Position numbers and translations under genes: made by a program. DNA of 22,563 nucleotides, from the NCBI GenBank assembly GCA_964619685.1, contig CAZUET010000012.1, forward strand, positions 1 to 22,563, given 5' to 3'. The notes beneath the pieces are model-generated. The model searched no databases and had not been told where the DNA came from. It saw only the letters and a list, made by a program, of their open reading frames with translations. Position 1 is the stretch's first letter, and each line of letters opens with the position of its first letter. This stretch comes from RUG14300 sp964619685. GTDB taxonomy: Bacteria; Bacillota; Clostridia; Christensenellales; CAG-1252. This document shows, in pieces, positions 16,065 through 22,563 of the stretch.

Positions 16065-19000
16065 ATGAATAATAAGAAAATCGTAAAAGTAATAACTATG
16101 TTGCTTATTATGGTAACTGTATTATCGTTAATAATAGTGCTTAGTGCATGTAGATTTAACATTGGCGGAGGTGGTAAATTTACCTTTGAAAATGTAACCT
16201 ACATGGACGGCGATACAATTTTGACACCCGAGGGAGCACCTTCACCCGATAATTATTCCCCCACAAAGGAAGGACATAAATTTATTGGTTGGGCGTTAAC
16301 TCCCGACGGAAACGGTAAATTCGACTCCAACGAATACGAGGGTGAGGAGATCATTTTGTATGCAACATGGAGCATTGATCAATATAAGGTTAAGTTTGTT
16401 GATTATGACGGAAGCGTTTTGAAAGTAAACGGAGTTGACGAACAGCTTGTTGAGTATAAATCGTCGGCAATTCTTCCCGAAGATCCTAATAGATACGGCT
16501 ATACCTTTATCGGATGGGATAAAGATTATACAGTAATTACCGAGGATACCCTTTTTACCGCACAGTATGATAGAACATTAGCTTCTGTTAAGCTTCACTG
16601 CGACTCAAATGTGATTATTGAAAAGGATGACCTATATGTAGGCGACAGTCTTGAAGGCTTCTTTACGGTTTGTGCTTCTTCACTTAAGGACTATACCTCC
16701 AACGGCTTATTGATAGTAGGTTGGTTTAAAGATGAAGACTTTACCGATGCCATAGACACCAAAACAGCGGTTGCGGGCGAAGTGACCGATGTTTATCCTT
16801 GCTTTAGCGTTGTTTCCAATACGACCTTATCACTTCAATCGGATTCAGCCAACGATACATATGCATTTTCCGAGAATTTGTCGGTAGGTGTTTCTCTCTC
16901 CTACACCGCCTACGAACGCATTGGATATAGTCTTGTATGGTTTGTTGATGATAAAAAAATTGACGGTGAGACCGCTCAAAGTATAGAGATTAAGGGATTA
17001 GCTCAAGGAAGACACACCGTAAAGGCTAAATTGACATCAACATATAATAATTCTACAATTGAAGACGAAAAGAGCATTGAAATCCTTGTTAGTATAGGAA
17101 CGATAAGGCTTAAAGCCGACGATATATCCGTTAAATACGGTGATGCTATTCCTACATTTACATATTCGGTAGTAGAGGGCGATGATATTGAATTAGGAAA
17201 TATAAGATATACCACCTCATATACACAAGGTAATAGAGTAGGTACATATTCGATATCGATTAACGAGTTTAAGAACGAGTTATATGAGCTTGTATTTATT
17301 CAAGGTACACTGACCGTAGAGCCAAAGCCTGTAACGGTTACAGCCAATACGGTAAACTTGATATACGGTGACGCACTTCCTGAGGTCTTTGCATATACAG
17401 TTAACGGTAGAGTAAGCACCGATGACGCATTCGGCACGGCAGTTGCATCCTGCATATACGGAGCAGGCTCCAATGTAGGCAGTTACGATATAGAGATAAG
17501 CGGATTAGAAAATCCGAATTATACCATAACCCAATATATAAACGGAGAACTTGTAGTTGCCCCCAGAGAGCTTGACTATAAGGTAATAGCTAAGGATATA
17601 ATTTTCGGTGAAGAAGCAGTATTCTCATATAAGATAATAAAGGGCGAATTATTCGGCAACGATTCTCTCGGCACTCCAACATATGATACAGAGTATACCA
17701 AGGGTAGCGATATTAAGGATGATTATGCAGTAATTCTTAGAGGATTATCCAATTCTAACTATACATTCCCGTCCGAGAAGACGACATCATTCAAGGTATC
17801 TCCCTTGACGGTCGAAGTAAACTGGAGTGTAAAGGGCAGTTATGAATACAATGGACTTGACCAATTATCCGAGATCAAGGCTTCATTCTATGACATAAAT
17901 AATAATTCCGTCGAATTGACCGTTAAACCATATGTTTCTAATGCGGAATCATTATTTAAAGATGCCGGCACATACGATCTTGAAGCTATAAGCGGTAATA
18001 GGAATTATAGCTTGACTGCAAATAAGATAACAAGGACTATCACACCTAAAAATGCAACAGTAGCCATTGACAGTGCAAACACTACTTATGGAGAGGATGC
18101 ACCCTTATACAATGCGTCCGAATCGGGATTATGTCAAGGTGATAGCCTTGATTATACAATAGTATGTAGCTATTCTGTAGGATCTGATAAAGGCGAGTAT
18201 GATATTGATGCAGTAGGTGCATTCAATTCCAATTACAAAGTAACCGTTATCAAAGGAACGCTTAGCGTATCATCGAGATCGGTATTTGTCGATTGGTCGG
18301 GTGATAATGATTACACATATAACGGTTTAGATCAAAGAGATCAAGTCATGGCATCCATTGATAGCTATGACGGTTCTGCTATTACACTAACTCCTCAATT
18401 TTCGCTTAATGGTGAAATATCTAATTTCAAAAATGCAGGAGCATATTTAGTAACTGTTAGTCTTGATAATGATAATTATGCGATCAATGACACCGAAAGA
18501 TCGCTGTATATATTCAAGAAGGATCTTACGGTTACTGCACAGGATGCAACCACCGTTTATGGATCTTCTGCACCCAAGTTTGTCAGTAAATATGACGGCT
18601 TCGTCAATAATGAAAATGAATCGGTACTCAATGGAACACTTACCCATGTATGCTCATACGGAGTAGGATATAGTGTAAACGAATACGATATTCGTCCGTT
18701 AGGCTTGAGCAGTGATAATTATGAAATCGATTATATAAGCGGAACACTTACAGTTACGCCCCTTTCGGTTGCAGTTAAATGGAACATATCTTCATCATAT
18801 ATTTATAACGGTAGATCTCAAAAGAGTTCGGTAACCGCCGAATTTAGACAGTATAACGGTATTGATAAGAAAGTTGACCTAACATTTGACGGTGACTTTA
18901 TCCATGTCGGCGAATACAATATAGAAGCAAGTATCGAAAATGATAACTATACCTTGACCGATACAACGAGAACTGTCGAGATATCACCAAAGGCGCTTGA

Positions 19001-22000
19001 GATTAAGGCAAGAAATATTGATATTGTTTATGGATCAAGCATTCTTTTATCTCAGCTTGGCTACACCAATACTGCATTGGCAACAGGCGACAGTATAAGC
19101 AGTGTCGATTATGACAGCAGTGCATATTCAGTTGGCGCTAATGTTGGTAGTTATCAATTAAAGGTTTCAAATGCAGTAGTTAGTAATTCAAGTGACTACA
19201 CCATTTCTTATGTAGACGGTAGTATTACAGTCAATAAGCTCAGCCGTAATGTTAAGTGGAATATCGGTACATATATTTATAACGGCTCTGAACAATCGGT
19301 AGGCGCAACATATAATAGCTATGACGGTAATGTAGTAGATATGGACATTTCCTATCTTTCAATGACCGACAGAAGCAATACAGCCTTCAAAAACGCAGGT
19401 AAATATACCGTTACAGCAACGGCTAAGTCTGATGACATTAACGCATCTAACTATGATTTTAATATCGTATCTAAGACAGTAGAGATAAGCCCTAAGGCTA
19501 TTACAGTAAGTGTAGATGCATTAGGAATTTCATACGGCGATAGAGCGGTATTTACCTATTCCGCACCCGAGCTCATCGAGGGTGACGAGCTTAGTGATAT
19601 CGTATACGAATGCAGTTACGCTATCGGAAGTGATATTGGTACATATCCTGTATCTATCAGCAATATAGTCAATGGTAACTATTTAATAAGCACTGTTGGT
19701 TCCATTCTTACAGTAAACGCAAAGAGCGTTGATTTAACTTGGACTATCGAATCATCCTATGTATATAACGGTAACAGCCGTAAGAGTGATATCGTCGCAA
19801 GATTTATTGATATCCAAAACAATACACGGAACGCAGTGTTGTCATTCAGCGGTGAATTGAAGCATGTAGGTAGCTACAACGTTAATGCATCATTCAATGC
19901 CAATTATAGCTTTAATAATGCTCAAAAGAGCGTATCGATAACTGCAAAGCCCATAACGGTTACAGTTAACGATTCATCGGTAATATACGGTAACAATGCA
20001 TCATTTACATATACAGCCCCTGAGCTTATCGGCGGTGATGTACTAAGTAATGTTACATACGGTCATGACTATTCAATAGGCAGTAATGTAGGTGATTACA
20101 CCGTATCTATCACTAATATTGAAAATTCAGACTATGATATTACCAAGGTCAGCGGAATGCTCACAGTAACACCAAGACCAATAGAAATAGTATGGGAAAG
20201 TTCATCGGCATATACCTATAATGGTAACAATCAAATAGGTACAGTTAAGTGTTACTATGTCGATATCGATAATAATAATATATCATTATTAGAGGATATC
20301 GAGCTTAAAAATGCAGGTAATTACATACTTACCGCAAAGACGCTTTCCGATAATAATTACAAGCTAAGCGATACTGCCAAGACTCAGTATACTCTTAGCA
20401 TTGCCAAAAAGGACGCATCCGTTACTATCGGCACTAAGTCAGTCGAGTATGGTTGGAATATGATTGACTATGCCGACATAACCACCGTAAACGGAGCAAT
20501 TAATAACGAAAATATCGGTACTGCCACAAGTAACTACGAATTTGGCAGTCCCGTCAATACATACACGGTATCATTCACCGCTAACGAGGTCGGTGTTACC
20601 AACTACAATATTTCCGTTAGTAGCGGTTCGCTCAAGGTCACACCTCGTACCGTAAACAGCGGAATAGTATGGTCGGGTGACAGTGGACTTGTTTATAACG
20701 GCTTGAGTCAAAAGAATACGGTAGGGGCAACCTTTACCGATATATACGGTGATACTAAGTCCTTGAACCTTGCTTTTGCACTTGATAACGGTTCAACCTC
20801 TAAGCCAAGAAGAAATGCCTTAAGTGACGGCTCTGCATTTGTAAATGCAGGTACATATACCGTTACACTTTCTTATAACGAAAACTATACCTTTACCGTA
20901 GAAACTCGTAGGGAAATAAAGATAGAGCCTAAGACAGTAACAGTAACCGTAACAGTTCCTCAATCGGTTACATATGGTGATAGCTTGAGCTTGACCTCTG
21001 AAAACAGTCAATATGATTGGATTTATTCGGGTGATATAGACAATATCGGTTCAATACAATATACATACGGTGGAGCATCCACTTACGATTCGTCGGTATC
21101 GGCAGGTTCTGTTGTCGGTATCGTTGCAAGCGGATATTCTAACTCCAACTACACGTTTGAGTATAAGTACACATATGAAGGCGGTTTGGATGTCTCTGAT
21201 ACGATAGCTATAACCGTTACCAAGCGTACAGCATCCGTTGTTTGGAGCTTAGGTACATATATATACAACGGTAATGACCAAAAGAACGGAACAAGTGCAA
21301 CCTTTACTGATATTGACGGTAATGCCATTCCTATGACCGTTGTTTACCCCGACTCATTCAAAAATGCAGGTAGCTATGAATTGACTGCAACCAATACGAA
21401 TGCAAACTATTCATATACAAACACAGCAATAACGGTAGTTATCGGTGCTAAGTCGCTTACAGTTAATATTCACAATAAGGAAACCGTATACGGTGAAAAT
21501 GCACCTACCTTTACATTCAATGCAACAGGTATCGTAGCAGGTGATATGATCGGCACATATAATTATACTACCGACTATCAAAAAGGCTTAAATGTAGGCA
21601 GTTATGACATTAATATGCATTTCTCATCCATTAATCCCAATTACTTGTTAAATGTCGACGAGGACGGCTTAGTATTAGTCACTGCGACTCTTACCGTTAA
21701 GCAAAGAGCAATTACTGTAAAGGTTCAAGATAAGGGTATCGTATTCGGTGATTCCGAACCGACCTATACCGCAGTTATTTCCAACGGATCACTTTATGGA
21801 GACCAAGCTATTGATGATATAGGAAATTTTGTATGCGAGTACATTCAATATACAAACGATATGACCAAAGCTAACAGTTGGGTAAATGATTATACTATCG
21901 GCTTCAATAAGACAAATGAGAACTATGATGTAACCGTTCAAAGCGGTACTCTTAGTGTAGAAAAGAAAACTGTAAGTGTAGTATGGTCAGGAATTTCCGC

Positions 22001-22563
22001 TGACGGATATACCTATAGCGGTGAACCTCAGAATGATAGCATTACCGCTAAGATATTAGGAAATGTATCATTGCTTATCTCTTATCAAGGTGCAAATGCT
22101 GTAAACACAGTATTTAAAAATGCGGATATATATACATTGACCGCAGTGCTTGATAGCAATAGTGCAGATTACACCTTCTATAACACTAACTATTCACTTG
22201 ACGATACGACAATTACCGAATCCACAACCATCGCACCCAAATCCGTAATGATTATCGTTGCAAATGCAAGCGTAACATATGGTCACGAAGTAACCATTGG
22301 TTTATCTGTTGAAGGCGTTGTATCGGGTGAAGAACTCAATGCGAGTGTTGATTTCGACTATGAACCATATAAAAAGGCGGTAGGCGAGTATCTCGATATT
22401 GGTGCAAGATATGATGATAACTCTAACTACAGTGTAGAAGTGGTAAAGGGTTCATTAACGGTTGAAAAACAATCGGTTGAAGTTAAATGGAACTTAGGCA
22501 CATACACCTATAACGGTAGTGACCAAAAGAGCGGAACAACCGCAACATACACTCCGTATAATA
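16065..22563 (+). CDS. Giant surface lipoprotein with Flg_new and alternating Ig-like repeats (3' end outside window)
   Basis: The frame is open from the ATG, with AGGAGAG at 16053-16059, to the window edge: 2166 codons without a stop. A basic start and hydrophobic helix end in the lipobox LSAC, so Cys29 is lipidated and the protein is tethered outside the membrane by its N-terminus. Two Listeria-Bacteroides (Flg_new) repeats follow at about 38-103 and 105-168, with GHKFIGWA and GYTFIGWD. A diverged third lies at about 172-249 (LLIVGWFKD), then a PKD/Ig-like unit to about 345. From residue 346 onward the protein is a long array of YGD-type (MBG) and YNG-type Ig-like units. It probably forms a long fibre reaching out from the cell. 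The tip domain and any second anchor lie beyond the window. The 95-base gap after the previous gene allows co-transcription. Confidence 0.94.
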   Translation, partial: MNNKKIVKVITMLLIMVTVLSLIIVLSACRFNIGGGGKFTFENVTYMDGDTILTPEGAPSPDNYSPTKEGHKFIGWALTPDGNGKFDSNEYEGEEIILYATWSIDQYKVKFVDYDGSVLKVNGVDEQLVEYKSSAILPEDPNRYGYTFIGWDKDYTVITEDTLFTAQYDRTLASVKLHCDSNVIIEKDDLYVGDSLEGFFTVCASSLKDYTSNGLLIVGWFKDEDFTDAIDTKTAVAGEVTDVYPCFSVVSNTTLSLQSDSANDTYAFSENLSVGVSLSYTAYERIGYSLVWFVDDKKIDGETAQSIEIKGLAQGRHTVKAKLTSTYNNSTIEDEKSIEILVSIGTIRLKADDISVKYGDAIPTFTYSVVEGDDIELGNIRYTTSYTQGNRVGTYSISINEFKNELYELVFIQGTLTVEPKPVTVTANTVNLIYGDALPEVFAYTVNGRVSTDDAFGTAVASCIYGAGSNVGSYDIEISGLENPNYTITQYINGELVVAPRELDYKVIAKDIIFGEEAVFSYKIIKGELFGNDSLGTPTYDTEYTKGSDIKDDYAVILRGLSNSNYTFPSEKTTSFKVSPLTVEVNWSVKGSYEYNGLDQLSEIKASFYDINNNSVELTVKPYVSNAESLFKDAGTYDLEAISGNRNYSLTANKITRTITPKNATVAIDSANTTYGEDAPLYNASESGLCQGDSLDYTIVCSYSVGSDKGEYDIDAVGAFNSNYKVTVIKGTLSVSSRSVFVDWSGDNDYTYNGLDQRDQVMASIDSYDGSAITLTPQFSLNGEISNFKNAGAYLVTVSLDNDNYAINDTERSLYIFKKDLTVTAQDATTVYGSSAPKFVSKYDGFVNNENESVLNGTLTHVCSYGVGYSVNEYDIRPLGLSSDNYEIDYISGTLTVTPLSVAVKWNISSSYIYNGRSQKSSVTAEFRQYNGIDKKVDLTFDGDFIHVGEYNIEASIENDNYTLTDTTRTVEISPKALEIKARNIDIVYGSSILLSQLGYTNTALATGDSISSVDYDSSAYSVGANVGSYQLKVSNAVVSNSSDYTISYVDGSITVNKLSRNVKWNIGTYIYNGSEQSVGATYNSYDGNVVDMDISYLSMTDRSNTAFKNAGKYTVTATAKSDDINASNYDFNIVSKTVEISPKAITVSVDALGISYGDRAVFTYSAPELIEGDELSDIVYECSYAIGSDIGTYPVSISNIVNGNYLISTVGSILTVNAKSVDLTWTIESSYVYNGNSRKSDIVARFIDIQNNTRNAVLSFSGELKHVGSYNVNASFNANYSFNNAQKSVSITAKPITVTVNDSSVIYGNNASFTYTAPELIGGDVLSNVTYGHDYSIGSNVGDYTVSITNIENSDYDITKVSGMLTVTPRPIEIVWESSSAYTYNGNNQIGTVKCYYVDIDNNNISLLEDIELKNAGNYILTAKTLSDNNYKLSDTAKTQYTLSIAKKDASVTIGTKSVEYGWNMIDYADITTVNGAINNENIGTATSNYEFGSPVNTYTVSFTANEVGVTNYNISVSSGSLKVTPRTVNSGIVWSGDSGLVYNGLSQKNTVGATFTDIYGDTKSLNLAFALDNGSTSKPRRNALSDGSAFVNAGTYTVTLSYNENYTFTVETRREIKIEPKTVTVTVTVPQSVTYGDSLSLTSENSQYDWIYSGDIDNIGSIQYTYGGASTYDSSVSAGSVVGIVASGYSNSNYTFEYKYTYEGGLDVSDTIAITVTKRTASVVWSLGTYIYNGNDQKNGTSATFTDIDGNAIPMTVVYPDSFKNAGSYELTATNTNANYSYTNTAITVVIGAKSLTVNIHNKETVYGENAPTFTFNATGIVAGDMIGTYNYTTDYQKGLNVGSYDINMHFSSINPNYLLNVDEDGLVLVTATLTVKQRAITVKVQDKGIVFGDSEPTYTAVISNGSLYGDQAIDDIGNFVCEYIQYTNDMTKANSWVNDYTIGFNKTNENYDVTVQSGTLSVEKKTVSVVWSGISADGYTYSGEPQNDSITAKILGNVSLLISYQGANAVNTVFKNADIYTLTAVLDSNSADYTFYNTNYSLDDTTITESTTIAPKSVMIIVANASVTYGHEVTIGLSVEGVVSGEELNASVDFDYEPYKKAVGEYLDIGARYDDNSNYSVEVVKGSLTVEKQSVEVKWNLGTYTYNGSDQKSGTTATYTPYN
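17100..22563 (+). repeat. Alternating array of 13 YGD-type and 10 YNG-type units
   Basis: In the reading frame of the giant lipoprotein I count thirteen B units (YGD, YGE, YGS or similar, then V-G-x-Y, N-Y, G-x-L-x-V) and ten A units. The A units have V-x-W, then YNG-x-x-Q, then F-K-N-A-G-x-Y and N-Y; the last is cut by the window end. The order is B-B-B, then A-B repeated, broken only by one B-B doublet (about 21450-21960). One A unit near 22009 has YSG in place of YNG. From the second A unit, successive YNG motifs are mostly 450-500 bases apart. Copies are diverged, so the array looks old and selected. Confidence 0.85.

Noticed and set aside
18463..18666. Frameshifted or separate small gene within the giant lipoprotein
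   Set aside because: It is in another frame, while the main frame continues through it with clear YNG and YGS units and no stop.
17100..22563. CRISPR array or DNA-level tandem repeat
   Set aside because: The repeats are conserved at the protein level with diverged DNA, lie in one open frame, and have no constant direct repeat with unique spacers.

Overview
The window reads as chromosomal sequence from a low-GC Gram-positive bacterium, most likely an uncultured gut-type Clostridia/Firmicutes lineage. This placement is inferred from several features: the AT-rich composition, strong AGGAGG-type ribosome binding sites, standard-code stops (TGA is used as a stop), lipobox lipoproteins, an ABC exporter of a Firmicutes type, and giant secreted proteins built from MBG/YDG Ig-like units and Listeria-Bacteroides (Flg_new) repeats. 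No marker gene fixes the genus. All seven genes lie on the + strand.

Layout. Positions 1-85 hold a perfect TATAAT box and palindromes in front of a small two-helix membrane protein of unknown function (86-499). Positions 500-684 hold a likely terminator, a second hairpin and an AT-rich promoter-like stretch. A tightly packed gene cluster follows: a 3007-residue secreted repeat protein (685-9708); a 191-residue lipoprotein (9726-10301); an ABC ATPase (10309-11052); a 12-helix ABC exporter permease (11055-12737); a 1073-residue secreted protein with Ig-like units and a predicted beta-helix (12748-15969); and, after a 95-base structured gap, a giant lipoprotein that starts at 16065 and is still open at the right edge (at least 2166 residues). 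Gaps from 9708 to 12748 are 17, 7, 2 and 10 bases, so at least the first five of these genes look like one operon.

How the parts may work together. Three very large extracellular proteins and a small lipoprotein are genetically welded to an ATPase/permease pair. The ATPase has intact Walker A, signature, Walker B and H-loop motifs. The permease carries the hallmark motifs of the 'putative ABC exporter' family (ABC_tran_2). No sortase motif, SLH domain or other classical wall anchor is visible. Attachment would be through the lipid on Cys29 of the last protein and perhaps a C-terminal hydrophobic helix of the first. The most interesting reading is a dedicated surface-fibre or adhesin operon with its own ABC exporter. 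The repeat architecture is unusual: one protein has three copies of a three-domain module, the other a long strict alternation of two domain types. This joint function is inference from gene order; the sequence does not prove it.
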